From SAR86 cluster bacterium SAR86B (GTDB lineage: Bacteria > Pseudomonadota > Gammaproteobacteria > Magnimaribacterales > D2472), in the NCBI GenBank assembly GCA_905182885.1, contig CAJJCW010000002.1, forward strand, positions 88,107-152,106: 64,000 bases of DNA, written 5' to 3'. Each line of letters opens with the position of its first letter. Position 1 is the stretch's first letter. Shown piece after piece: positions 39,346 to 48,487 of this stretch. Both the position numbers and the translations under genes were made by a program. The notes below the pieces were generated by a model. The model saw only the letters and a program-made list of their open reading frames with translations. It was not told where the DNA came from and did not search any database.

Positions 39346-42333
39346 TTAAGTCTCTGCAAATTCCAATGCTTGATTTACATCAACAGATACCAATCGTGAA
39401 ACACCTGCCTCTTGCATGGTAACTCCCATCAAGTAATCACTCTTCTCCATTGAAACCTTGTTATGCGTGATAAAAATAAATTGAACAGTTTTAGACATTT
39501 CTTCAACCATATTAATAAATCTCATGGTGTTTAGGTCATCTAATGGCGCATCAACTTCATCTAACATACAGAAAGGTGCTGGATTAAGTTCAAAAATTGA
39601 AAATACTAAAGCAAGCGCTGTCAGGGCTTTTTCACCACCAGATAATTGAGAAATAGATGAGTTCTTTTTGCCAGGAGGCCTAGCCATAAGAACAACACCA
39701 GCATTTAGAGCGTCATCATCAGTCAACGTTAGTTCTGCAAAGCCGCCACCAAATAATTTAGGGAAGACTTCTTTAATTCTTGCATTAACAGCATCAAAAC
39801 TATCCTTGAACCTAGATTTTGTTTCATTGTCTATTGTTTTTATAGCCCCAGAGAGCTTGTCTAATGCCTCGGTTAGATCATCATACTGAATATCAAGCTC
39901 TTCTTTACGCTTGGACTCCTGAGCTATCTCCTCTGGAGCTGCGAGGTTAATGGCTCCTAATCTAATTATGCTAGCTTGAATATCTGAAAGTCTGTCCTGT
40001 AAGTCTTTAATGTTCATTCCCTCATATTCTGAATAATTAATATCCTGAACTTCTAAACCGGACTCTTTAATTTTTACATTAGCATTTTCTAAATTTATCT
40101 CATACGTCTTTAGCTCTAGTCGAGTATCCGTAACCTTTTCTGAAATAGTTTTTAGATCTAACTCAGCAATAGATTTTTTATTTTCTAAATCTCTCATACT
40201 TTCATTGAACTTGGACTGTTTTTGACGGATCTCAGTAAGAACTGCTTCGGCTGATGAGCTTTTTTGGAGCAAGTCTGCCATAGTAATCTCTATATCTTTT
40301 TTTCTAGTTTCTGTATCTGAAATCAGTTTAATAAGATCATTTTGCCTTGTGAGGTATTCCTCCGGTGCTGCCAAGTTAACAGAGCCTAGAGCGCTAATAT
40401 TTCTCTGTACTTCGCTCAGCGAAGTTTCAAGATTTCCTAAATTTAAGTTTTTATATTCATCTGGGTTTATATCGGATATGTTTATATCAGCCTTACTCAG
40501 AACATCAGATGCATTTTGCAAGTTGACCTCATAAGTTCTTAGATCTAGCTTAAAGTTATTAACATTTCTCTCTAAATCCCGAAGTTCATTAGAAGCAATG
40601 GCGCTTTTGCTCTCTAGATCTCTTACCTGTTCATCAATTTTTAATTTTAATTCTTTAATTGAATTTAACTCACCCTCTGAGTCGCCTTTCTTTTTGTTAA
40701 GTTCAGATAGCTCACCTTCAGCTGCTACTCTTTTACCTATAGTTACTTTAATAAGTTCTGATAAATCATCTTGTCTAGTTAGGTATTCGTCAGTTAGGCT
40801 TTTTGATTGTGCCGATGCAAGTTGAAAGATATTTTTCAGTGAATCTTTTAATTCAGATGCCTTTGATGAAATACTGCTGTCTTTTAAATTTAGATTATTT
40901 ACTGCTTCAATAATAGTATCTAGAAGATGCAGTGCTTTTTCTTTTGGGCTTAAATGTTCAAGATTAGCTTCTCTTTCTGCTGCTTTTTTATAACTTTCCT
41001 TTGCCTTTTCAAGATCAACTTTTCCCTGAACCTCAATCCTATTTAGGTTAGCTATACTCTCTTCTAGCCTTGCTGTATTTGCTCCTATTGAAAAGCTATC
41101 TTTTTGTGCGGAATCTGATTTAGAAGAGATTGATAACTGTCGCTCCTTGACCTCGTTTCTTTTCTCTTCATGTGAATTAACCTCTGATTGTTTTGCAGTT
41201 ATTTGAATTTCAATAGGCTTAATTTTGGTTTCAAGAGTGTTCTTTTTGTCCATAGCCTCTAGGGCTTTTATAATAGAAATATTTAACTTCAATTCTTTTT
41301 CTTTTGGGCTCAGATCCTTGAAAGCAGATTCTTTTTCAAGTGCTTTTTTATAACTTTCCTTAGCTCTATCTAAACCATTTTTACTTTCAGACTCTGTCCT
41401 TAATAAATTTTGAAGGTTTGTCTCAAACCTAGCAACCTCTGCTCCAATTGAATAGAAATTCTTTTGTGCACTTTCATAAGCATCAACAACCGATTCATTT
41501 TGAGTCCTAAACTCATCAATTTGAGATTGTTTAGTCTGAGCTTCCGCTTCCTTAATTTTAAAATCTCTATTCAAAGCATCCAGATTTTTTTGCAAACTAT
41601 CTCTATTATTTTTAGCTTCTAATGAGAACAATACAGCAGTATTTAGTTGATTTTTTGACTCTTCGTCCTTTAAAGCATTGTATTTATCAGCAGCATTAGC
41701 TTGGTTTTCAAGTCTTCTAATTAACCTAGCAATCTCATCTCTAATATCCTTGACCCTAGATAGATTTTCTCTTGTCTTTTTAATCCTACCTTCAGTCTCT
41801 CTTCTTCTTTCTCTGTACTTAGAGACACCTGCAGCTTCCTCTATATGAGTTCGAAGCTCTTCTGGTTTTGCGCTAACAAGTTTACTAACCATGCCTTGCT
41901 CTATAATTGCATAAGAGCTTGGCCCTAAGCCGGTCCCAAGGAATATATCCTGAACATCTTTTAATCTACATTTTGTGTTATTGATAAAATAATCTGACTG
42001 AGCGTCTCTAGTCATAACCCTTTTAATGGATATCTCATTAAAAGAAGCATATTCACCACCAATCTTTCCACTTGAATTGTCAAACAACAGCTCAATGCTG
42101 CATTGACCAGAAGCTTTTCTATTTTGAGATCCATTGAAGATAACATCAGCCATAGATTCGCCTCTAAGGTTTTTTGCTGATCTTTCTCCAAGCACCCATC
42201 TAACAGCATCAATTACATTTGATTTACCACAGCCATTAGGCCCAACAACACCAACCAGGTTAGTTGGAAAAGAGATTTTCGTGGAATCTACGAAACTTTT
42301 AAAACCTGCTAGTTTTATGTGTTTAAGTTGCAT
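39346..42333 (-). CDS. smc: SMC chromosome-segregation ATPase lacking a recognisable hinge
   Basis: The head domains are typical. N-terminal: Walker A GPNGCGKSN (residues 31-39), RWVLGERSAKNLRG and GLGPSSYAIIEQGMVS. C-terminal: the GAINLAAPEE joint motif, FGGGFAELTL, signature SQLSGGEKAL and Walker B FCMLDEVDAPLDD. The middle is unusual. Length is 995 rather than about 1150-1190, and there is no 120-150 residue hinge domain. Instead the first arm has two copies of a 78-residue unit (288-365, 408-485) and the second arm two copies of a 143-residue unit (516-658, 659-801), joined by about 30 residues. No CxxC zinc hook is present. Lies in a run with ccm, zipA and ligA. Confidence 0.93.
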   Translation of the reverse strand: MQLKHIKLAGFKSFVDSTKISFPTNLVGVVGPNGCGKSNVIDAVRWVLGERSAKNLRGESMADVIFNGSQNRKASGQCSIELLFDNSSGKIGGEYASFNEISIKRVMTRDAQSDYFINNTKCRLKDVQDIFLGTGLGPSSYAIIEQGMVSKLVSAKPEELRTHIEEAAGVSKYRERRRETEGRIKKTRENLSRVKDIRDEIARLIRRLENQANAADKYNALKDEESKNQLNTAVLFSLEAKNNRDSLQKNLDALNRDFKIKEAEAQTKQSQIDEFRTQNESVVDAYESAQKNFYSIGAEVARFETNLQNLLRTESESKNGLDRAKESYKKALEKESAFKDLSPKEKELKLNISIIKALEAMDKKNTLETKIKPIEIQITAKQSEVNSHEEKRNEVKERQLSISSKSDSAQKDSFSIGANTARLEESIANLNRIEVQGKVDLEKAKESYKKAAEREANLEHLSPKEKALHLLDTIIEAVNNLNLKDSSISSKASELKDSLKNIFQLASAQSKSLTDEYLTRQDDLSELIKVTIGKRVAAEGELSELNKKKGDSEGELNSIKELKLKIDEQVRDLESKSAIASNELRDLERNVNNFKLDLRTYEVNLQNASDVLSKADINISDINPDEYKNLNLGNLETSLSEVQRNISALGSVNLAAPEEYLTRQNDLIKLISDTETRKKDIEITMADLLQKSSSAEAVLTEIRQKQSKFNESMRDLENKKSIAELDLKTISEKVTDTRLELKTYEINLENANVKIKESGLEVQDINYSEYEGMNIKDLQDRLSDIQASIIRLGAINLAAPEEIAQESKRKEELDIQYDDLTEALDKLSGAIKTIDNETKSRFKDSFDAVNARIKEVFPKLFGGGFAELTLTDDDALNAGVVLMARPPGKKNSSISQLSGGEKALTALALVFSIFELNPAPFCMLDEVDAPLDDLNTMRFINMVEEMSKTVQFIFITHNKVSMEKSDYLMGVTMQEAGVSRLVSVDVNQALEFAET
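39931..40788 (-). repeat. duplicated unit in the second SMC coiled-coil arm (two copies, 429-nt period)
   Basis: Copies at 40788-40360 and 40359-39931. Each starts with EYLTRQ(D/N)DL, contains R-LE-K-AI-LDL and (R/K)TYE(V/I)NL, and ends with LG(S/A)(V/I)NLAAPEE. The last motif normally occurs once in SMC proteins, next to the head. Confidence 0.88.
40879..41472 (-). repeat. duplicated unit in the first SMC coiled-coil arm (two copies, 360-nt period)
   Basis: Copies at 41472-41239 and 41112-40879. Shared segments include SAQK-SIGA, AKESYKKA and LSPKEK. About 20 identical bases in a row (starting near 41342 and 40982 on the plus strand) lie exactly 360 nt apart, so the copies are homologous at DNA level. 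Confidence 0.85.
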
Positions 42334-42364
42334 TTTGAAGTCTTATTTTTACTTATATATTAAA

Positions 42365-43144
42365 CTATTGTGCATTTTTTAACCATTCATTTACTTTAAT
42401 TTTATAGGTATTTGATGGCAGATTGTTGTCAAATAAAATTGAAGTATTTAAGGAGTAATTATTAGTTATATTTGCACATTCAAGGAGGATACTCATATCA
42501 ATTGTTTCTTGATTTAAATAAGCTGAGGTAATATCAAAACCAGGAATTGAGGAGTCTCGATTAGTCATTACAAGAGGTTCAAACGATGAAAAGTTAACTT
42601 TTGCAATCGGTATATTTGGCCCGTTCATTATAAAAAGCTGGGCTGCTCCATTGGACAATATGCATTCTAAGGGTCTTTCAAACTCTATAATTAAATCTGA
42701 GTTGGCGTAATTTGGAAACTTAGCATCTCTCAATTGAGTATAAAGACTGTAAAAAAGAAATTTTTCTTCTGGAGTTATAAAATAACTTTCAGAAAATGAA
42801 ATTAAATCCTCAGCTGTATTGAATTTTTTGAGTGAAATTGCCTCTTTGATATAAGAGGTTAGCCATAAAAGAATCATCTCTTGGTTAATCTGCTCTTCCA
42901 ATCTAATAAGGACTTCATTTGTTATATTTTTATCTTCTGAAATTAAAACAAGAAACTCATTATTGAGCTGCTGATTTTTGATAGAACCTAAGAATGAGAA
43001 TTTTCCGATGAAAGAAAATATACAGAATAAAAAGATAATTATTGAAAGTCCAAAAATATACCCTTTATTTTTTGTTCTTTGTGAAAGAAGATAAGCAAAA
43101 ATAGGAAGTGATGCAAAGACTGCAATCAGATAAATGTAAATCAT
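42365..43144 (-). CDS. ccmI: CcmI-like cytochrome c maturation protein
   Basis: A 259-residue protein with two N-terminal transmembrane helices (about residues 1-20 and 28-52), then a helical region and a C-terminal beta-rich domain. This arrangement and the position after ccmH, overlapping its stop codon by 4 nt (ATGA), fit CcmI/CycH, which presents apocytochrome c to the heme ligation complex. The helical part is too divergent to confirm TPR repeats by eye. It ends 31 nt before smc. Confidence 0.75.
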   Translation of the reverse strand: MIYIYLIAVFASLPIFAYLLSQRTKNKGYIFGLSIIIFLFCIFSFIGKFSFLGSIKNQQLNNEFLVLISEDKNITNEVLIRLEEQINQEMILLWLTSYIKEAISLKKFNTAEDLISFSESYFITPEEKFLFYSLYTQLRDAKFPNYANSDLIIEFERPLECILSNGAAQLFIMNGPNIPIAKVNFSSFEPLVMTNRDSSIPGFDITSAYLNQETIDMSILLECANITNNYSLNTSILFDNNLPSNTYKIKVNEWLKNAQ

Positions 43145-43515
43145 ACTTTTCTTCTAAAAAAGAAAATTATTAATGCGATCATAAGAATGGATATAGGTGC
43201 AATCCATAAAAAATAAGTACTCTTATCGAAACTTGGGTCATAAAGAACATCTCTACCAAACCTATTCACGATATATTCCTTAATCTCATTATCAGATTTT
43301 CCATCTTTAATAAGCTCAACAATTTTAAGTTTTATATCCTCTGAAACAGGAGCATTAGAGCTAGCTAAGGAGCCGCTGGTGCACTTTGGACAACGCACCT
43401 CTTTAATTAGATTATAGAACCTTTTCTCATTCTCTAGGCTGGCAAACTCATATAAAGAATCTGCAAATAGAAAATTACAGGTTAAAAGAATGGCTAAGCT
43501 AAATTTCTTATTCAT
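43141..43515 (-). CDS. ccmH: cytochrome c maturation protein CcmH
   Basis: Periplasmic thiol protein that reduces apocytochrome c. The 124-residue protein has a signal peptide, the redox motif VRCPKC (the family has LRCxxC), the SSNAPVSEDIK segment, NRFGRDVLYDP and a C-terminal transmembrane helix. It overlaps ccmG and ccmI by 4 nt each. It is a stand-alone CcmH (CcmL type), with CcmI encoded separately. Confidence 0.94.
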   Translation of the reverse strand: MNKKFSLAILLTCNFLFADSLYEFASLENEKRFYNLIKEVRCPKCTSGSLASSNAPVSEDIKLKIVELIKDGKSDNEIKEYIVNRFGRDVLYDPSFDKSTYFLWIAPISILMIALIIFFFRRKV

Positions 43516-44036
43516 TTGAATAGCTCGTATTTAGTAATAACAGGCATGAAGACGTCTTGCCAAATCATATTATTAACCTCACCCCTGTAATGGACAAGAA
43601 CCTCGCCATTATTAATCAGGAAAGTCTCTGGGGCCCCTGTTACGCCCATGTCAAGCGCAAAAGTGCCTTTATAGTCATGAATAATTAGTTTATATGGATC
43701 ACCAAATTTATTGATCCATTTAATTGCATCTTCTCTTTCGTCTTTATAGTTAATTCCAGTAATCGGAATATTCTGATTGCTTAACTTAGCTAAAAATCCG
43801 TGCTCAACTCTGCATGTTATACACCAACTTGCCCAAACATTAATTAAGTATGCTCCTTCCAGATCCTCATTAGATATATCAGCCTTAGAGTAAAGCTCAG
43901 TGAGTTCAAATTGAGGTAGGTCATAATTTCTATAATCGGCACCTGGATAATAATCATCATCGTTAATGTAAAGATAAAAAAATGATATCAATACAATAGG
44001 CAGGATAATTACAAATATTCTTAATAAAAACTTCAT
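43512..44036 (-). CDS. ccmG: thiol:disulfide interchange protein CcmG/DsbE
   Basis: Membrane-anchored thioredoxin-fold reductase for cytochrome c assembly. An N-terminal transmembrane helix is followed by NVWASWCITCRVEH (active-site CxxC is CITC, usually CPTC) and the family motif GVTGAPETFLI. The 174-residue length is normal. It overlaps ccmF and ccmH by 4 nt on either side. Confidence 0.95.
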   Translation of the reverse strand: MKFLLRIFVIILPIVLISFFYLYINDDDYYPGADYRNYDLPQFELTELYSKADISNEDLEGAYLINVWASWCITCRVEHGFLAKLSNQNIPITGINYKDEREDAIKWINKFGDPYKLIIHDYKGTFALDMGVTGAPETFLINNGEVLVHYRGEVNNMIWQDVFMPVITKYELFK

Positions 44037-45928
44037 CGCCTGGCCCTATTTATAGAAACTATCAGCATAACTCCTGCAAAACCCATCATGATTGCTGAAA
44101 ACCAAATCCATCTTATAAAATAATTAAATTGAATATTTACAATCCAGCTTCCATCTTCCAATTGATCACCAATGGTTATGTAGATATCTTTCAATAAAGT
44201 GACATGAATGTCTGTCTCAGTAGTTATCTGCCCTCTAGCAAAATATTTTCTTTTCTCAGGTTTTAGATAAAAATTATTACCAATAGGGTCTGTAATTAAG
44301 AATACCGCCTGAATTGAATCATGATTAGATTGTTTAACCAGTTTTAAATCAGTTAATTCAATTTGATAGCCCTGATAAGTATCTGATTGATTGATCTTAA
44401 TATTGAGAGCTCTCTCTGTGCTTAACTCATTATTTAGAGCAATAGATATCATCAAAACTCCTAAGCCAATATGAGCAATAATACTGAATGGGTTTGAGTA
44501 TTTTTTCTTAGAAAGGTAATCCCAAATAACAAATAAATATCTAACGATTATTATAGATCCAGCAAAAATAGAAATAAGTTCCCAGACTCCATGGATACCA
44601 AGAAATCTATAAACCAAAAAGACTAAAAAACAACTTACAAGAGCTGAAAGAGAGATTGAATTTGCGAAGCTGCTGATCACTAATTTTCTTTGCCACTTAG
44701 CTCCTATTGAAAAGAATAAAAAGACACATGCAATAACGGCCATAGGGACAAATATGGCGTTATAAAAAGGAGCTCCTACACTAATTTTTTGCTCGTAGAT
44801 AGATTCATAGATCAAGGGGTACAGAATACCTAGCATTGTTGAAAAAACTAACACACCAAAAAAGATGTTATTTATTGAGATAAATGATTCTTTAGAAAAA
44901 GTTTTAATTACAGAGCCTGAACTAAGCATAGAAAATCTTGACGAAAATAACGTCATAGATCCAATTATCAATATCCCAATAAATGTTAATAAATACAGTC
45001 CTCTTTCTGGATCATTGGCAAAAGAATGAACACTATCAATTATCCCTGATCTAACAATAAAGGCCCCAAACAAACTTAAAGAGAAAACAATAATTGAAAG
45101 CAAAATGGTCCAAATTCTAAGTGATGATGACTTAGAAGATACACTAAGAGAATGTATAAAAGCGGTTGCAGCTAACCATGGCATCAAGGCAACATTTTCG
45201 ACCGGGTCCCAAAACCAATAGCCCCCCCAGCCTAATTCGTAATATGCCCACCAGGAACCCAATGTAATTCCTATAGTGAGGAAGACCCATGCAGCTATAG
45301 ACCAAGTTCTAACCAAAGATTCCCATTTTATAGAAGAATTACCTTCGACCATAAAAGCTATCGCATGAGCAAATGCTATAACAAAGCCAATATAGCCCAT
45401 ATAAAGAAATGGAGGGTGTATTGCCAAGGCTGGATCTTGAAGAACTGGATTGATATCAGCGCCATTGATTGGTGCTATTGGCAATATAGTCTCAAACGGG
45501 TTTGATGTAAGGAGAAGAAAGAGAAGGAATCCAACAATAATAATTGATATTACTCCCATGCTTTTAACTTTTAAATCTTGTGAGTTTTGTGTAACAAAAT
45601 TAAATAGGGCTCCCCAGAGAACTAAAAATAAAATCCAAAGAAACATAGAGCCCTCATGAGCACTCCAAATTGATGTAATTTTATAAAAAGTAGGAAGGTT
45701 TGAATTGGAGTGCTGAGCAATATAAAGAACTGAGAAATTATCTGAAATCGCCAACCAAACGTAAATAGAAAATGATGTGGCTAATAGCAAAGAGCTATGC
45801 GTATAAACTTTAGAAACAAGGCTAGCCATATAGCTATCTGAAGAGTCAAAAAAGAAAGCAAATAAAAAATTTAGAAAGAAAAGGCCTGTAGAAAGGATAG
45901 TAAGAAATTGAGCTATTTCAATTAACAT
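44033..45928 (-). CDS. ccmF: heme lyase subunit CcmF
   Basis: Large membrane protein that ligates heme to apocytochrome c. The 631 residues contain about 14-15 hydrophobic helices, the WWD domain (YYELGWGGYWFWDPVENVAL) and conserved histidines in the flanking loops. Length is close to E. coli CcmF (647). It starts directly next to the ccmE stop codon and overlaps ccmG by 4 nt. Confidence 0.97.
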   Translation of the reverse strand: MLIEIAQFLTILSTGLFFLNFLFAFFFDSSDSYMASLVSKVYTHSSLLLATSFSIYVWLAISDNFSVLYIAQHSNSNLPTFYKITSIWSAHEGSMFLWILFLVLWGALFNFVTQNSQDLKVKSMGVISIIIVGFLLFLLLTSNPFETILPIAPINGADINPVLQDPALAIHPPFLYMGYIGFVIAFAHAIAFMVEGNSSIKWESLVRTWSIAAWVFLTIGITLGSWWAYYELGWGGYWFWDPVENVALMPWLAATAFIHSLSVSSKSSSLRIWTILLSIIVFSLSLFGAFIVRSGIIDSVHSFANDPERGLYLLTFIGILIIGSMTLFSSRFSMLSSGSVIKTFSKESFISINNIFFGVLVFSTMLGILYPLIYESIYEQKISVGAPFYNAIFVPMAVIACVFLFFSIGAKWQRKLVISSFANSISLSALVSCFLVFLVYRFLGIHGVWELISIFAGSIIIVRYLFVIWDYLSKKKYSNPFSIIAHIGLGVLMISIALNNELSTERALNIKINQSDTYQGYQIELTDLKLVKQSNHDSIQAVFLITDPIGNNFYLKPEKRKYFARGQITTETDIHVTLLKDIYITIGDQLEDGSWIVNIQFNYFIRWIWFSAIMMGFAGVMLIVSINRARR

Positions 45929-46333
45929 TTATTTTTCCATATCCATGCCCGGCGGCATATAGTTTTCATCATGTTTTGCAAGAATTTGTTCAGCATAAAC
46001 AGTGCCGTTATCAAGATATCCTAAAGCAACAACACCACTTCCCTCTTTAAACAAATCTGGTACAACTCCATCAAAATTTACAGCAACAGAATGCTTGTAA
46101 TCTGTTATTTGAAAGGTAATATTTGTCTTGTCTCTTATTATGGAGCCTTCCAGAACCATTCCTCCAATTTTAATTCTTTTATTATCAGGGATAGTTTGCT
46201 CAATCAACTCAGATGGAGTGAAGAAGAAATCTAAATTTGAATCAAGCGCTTTAAAAATTAGAAACGAGCCTGAGCCTGAAAATATTAAAATTACAAAGAC
46301 GGTTATAAGTCTTTTCTGTCTTATAGCTTTCAT
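45929..46333 (-). CDS. ccmE: heme chaperone CcmE
   Basis: Binds heme covalently in the periplasm and hands it to CcmF. The 134-residue protein has an N-terminal membrane anchor, an OB-like beta barrel, and the conserved heme-binding motif LAKHDENYMPPGM with the histidine and tyrosine. The start codon overlaps the ccmD stop (ATGA). Confidence 0.96.
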   Translation of the reverse strand: MKAIRQKRLITVFVILIFSGSGSFLIFKALDSNLDFFFTPSELIEQTIPDNKRIKIGGMVLEGSIIRDKTNITFQITDYKHSVAVNFDGVVPDLFKEGSGVVALGYLDNGTVYAEQILAKHDENYMPPGMDMEK

Positions 46334-46503
46334 TTAATTTTTTTAGATAAGTTTCTAATTTTATTTTTATAAACAGAAAACGTGATTAATAGAGTTCCAA
46401 AAACTATAAAAAATACACTCCAAACATATATTCCATGGTTTTGACCATTTTGACTTTCCATTAATATAGCTTCAGAAATAGAGTTAAAAGCAAAATTAAA
46501 CAT
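46330..46503 (-). CDS. ccmD: heme exporter protein CcmD
   Basis: A 57-residue single-pass membrane protein between ccmC and ccmE. It starts at the ATG at 46503, overlapping the ccmC stop by 8 nt, and its TGA overlaps the ccmE start. The NHGIYVWSVFFIVFGTLLI segment, a Tyr-Val-Trp lead into one helix followed by a basic tail (YKNKIRNLSKK), is typical of CcmD, which helps release holo-CcmE from CcmC. An internal ATG would give 43 residues. Confidence 0.85.
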   Translation of the reverse strand: MFNFAFNSISEAILMESQNGQNHGIYVWSVFFIVFGTLLITFSVYKNKIRNLSKKIK

Positions 46504-47227
46504 AATCTCTTACCCAAGATTTATTTCTTTCACGATTTAGTATGTGGAATTTAGATGACAAGATTACTAAACAAATAACCAACCCAGTAAAGCCAATAAC
46601 AGAAGCAAATAAAGGATAAAGCATAGAAGGATCTATAGCTGGTTTTTGAGTAATTGTAATTGATGCAGATTGATGAAGTGTACTCCACCACTCAACTGAC
46701 ATTTTTATTATTGGGATATTTACAGAACCTACTAAAACTAAAATAGCTAAAAATTTATCAGCCTTCTCGTTATTGGTAAAAGAGTCATGCAATGAAATTA
46801 GCCCTAAATACATGATAAATAATATTAATGTAGAGATAATTCTGGCATCCCATGCCCACCAAGTTCCCCATGTTGGTATTCCCCAAATTGAGCCTGAAAC
46901 AAGAGCAATAAAAGTAGTCATAGCACCTATTGGAGCAATAGACCTTACAAGATAAGCTGATAATTTAACCTTCCAAATTAAAAAAATAGCACTAGCAAAC
47001 GCCATACCAAGATAAAGTGATTGTGAAATGAAAGATGCGGGGACATGAAGATATATGATTCTATAAGAGTGACCTTGAACAAAATCCTCAGGTGTTAAAA
47101 ATAAGCCCCAAAAAATAGCGATTAGATAAATACTCAGTGAGATAAAGAAAATGTACGAGTAAGCTTTATCTACCTGTTTTAAATAGGTTTTCGGAGAGGC
47201 GAATTGATGTATAAACTTTTTTATCAC
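46496..47227 (-). CDS. ccmC: heme handling protein CcmC
   Basis: Transfers heme to CcmE in the inner membrane. The 243-residue protein has about six helices, YLHVPASFISQSLY with the conserved His, and the WWD motif GIPTWGTWWAWDARI. Length is normal. It follows ccmB after 29 nt and overlaps ccmD by 8 nt. Confidence 0.97.
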   Translation of the reverse strand: MIKKFIHQFASPKTYLKQVDKAYSYIFFISLSIYLIAIFWGLFLTPEDFVQGHSYRIIYLHVPASFISQSLYLGMAFASAIFLIWKVKLSAYLVRSIAPIGAMTTFIALVSGSIWGIPTWGTWWAWDARIISTLILFIMYLGLISLHDSFTNNEKADKFLAILVLVGSVNIPIIKMSVEWWSTLHQSASITITQKPAIDPSMLYPLFASVIGFTGLVICLVILSSKFHILNRERNKSWVRDYV

Positions 47228-47256
47228 TATGTGTCGTTATGCCAGTTAATCAAGAA

Positions 47257-47904
47257 TTATTCTAAATGCGCCCTAATAACAAAAGAAATAATTAATGGAA
47301 TTATGACTATTATAATTGATAAGACTCCTAAAAGTAGAATTAGAAAATCAAAATAATTTAAGCCTAAATTTATAGCTATAACGACTTTTCCTAAAACTAC
47401 CAGCAGAGGAAGAAGTAAGGGCATTGTTATCAGAGTACCTAAAACAGAACCCTTTGTGAGGGTTAATGAATTGCCAAAACAAAATAGATTCAGAAATATA
47501 TAAGAGGATATAAGAAGTACTGGAAAGATAAGTAAAGCTATTTCAAAAGAAGATGTTATTCCTAAACAATATATAGACCCAATAATCGAAACAGGGATTC
47601 CAATAAGAGCCCAGTAAATAAAAATCTTAGCTCCAATTATGAATGAAAGAGATTCGGTATGAATCACCAATTGTTCTAAAGAACCATCATTGTAGTCTTC
47701 TAAAAATATATCTTCAGTTGCAAGCATCATTACCAACAAAACAGCAATCCATAATATAGAGAAAAAAGCTTGTTCTAAATCTTTATTTAAGAACTCTACT
47801 GTTAGAGGAAAGGCTGTCATTATCAGGATAAAAACAAGGATTGGGCCAAGCCAACCTCTTGATTTTTTTCTAAGTTTTAGAAGTTCAAAATATAAAATAT
47901 TCAT
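47257..47904 (-). CDS. ccmB: heme exporter permease CcmB
   Basis: Membrane subunit of the CcmAB ABC complex that releases holo-CcmE. The 215-residue protein has six hydrophobic helices, and the EDYNDGSLEQLVIH segment after helix 2 is the typical CcmB coupling region. Length matches the family (about 220). It starts 5 nt after ccmA. Confidence 0.95.
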   Translation of the reverse strand: MNILYFELLKLRKKSRGWLGPILVFILIMTAFPLTVEFLNKDLEQAFFSILWIAVLLVMMLATEDIFLEDYNDGSLEQLVIHTESLSFIIGAKIFIYWALIGIPVSIIGSIYCLGITSSFEIALLIFPVLLISSYIFLNLFCFGNSLTLTKGSVLGTLITMPLLLPLLVVLGKVVIAINLGLNYFDFLILLLGVLSIIIVIIPLIISFVIRAHLE

Positions 47905-47909
47905 ATCTT

Positions 47910-48482
47910 TTATTTATCAAGGTTTATAGATTTTGCATCTATATTTAAATTTATATGAGAGGAAAAAATTATTGATTTATTTTTGTCTAGCTCTCTTTGA
48001 AGGAAAGAGGTTAAAAAAGTCTGAGCCTTGTCATCTAAACCCACACAAGGTTCATCTAAAACTAACAACTCTGATTCATTAAGAAAAACCTTTAATAAAG
48101 CTATTTTTTTTTGCTGTCCAAATGAAAGGTTGGATACGACCACATCCATTTTGTCATACAAGTCTATATCCTTAAGAAGTTCGTCTAATATCCTATTAGG
48201 CTGGATGCTTTGAAGAATCAGGTTATCTTCGACTGTAAGATACTGTTTTAGAGCGTTCTTATGGCCTAAATAACAAATATCAGAATTTAAGTTTGTATCA
48301 ATAATGCCTCTCGTTGGCTTTGAAATACCTAAAATAATTCTTAAGAGAGTTGTTTTTCCAGATCCATTTGATCCAGTAATATGTATTGCTGAGTTTGAAT
48401 TTACTTCAAATGAAATATTTTGAAAAAGCTTTTTTTCGTTAATTTTATAGCTCAGATTTTCTGCTTTAATAAGGTATGGCAT
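47910..48482 (-). CDS. ccmA: heme exporter ATPase CcmA
   Basis: ABC-type ATPase partner of CcmB. The 190-residue protein shows Walker A GSNGSGKTTLLR, the signature NLSFGQQKK, Walker B LLVLDEPCVGLD and the switch histidine in IIFSSH. It is slightly shorter than the usual 205. It is the first ccm gene and starts 5 nt after the glycosyltransferase-like gene. Confidence 0.96.
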   Translation of the reverse strand: MPYLIKAENLSYKINEKKLFQNISFEVNSNSAIHITGSNGSGKTTLLRIILGISKPTRGIIDTNLNSDICYLGHKNALKQYLTVEDNLILQSIQPNRILDELLKDIDLYDKMDVVVSNLSFGQQKKIALLKVFLNESELLVLDEPCVGLDDKAQTFLTSFLQRELDKNKSIIFSSHINLNIDAKSINLDK

Positions 48483-48487
48483 TGTTA

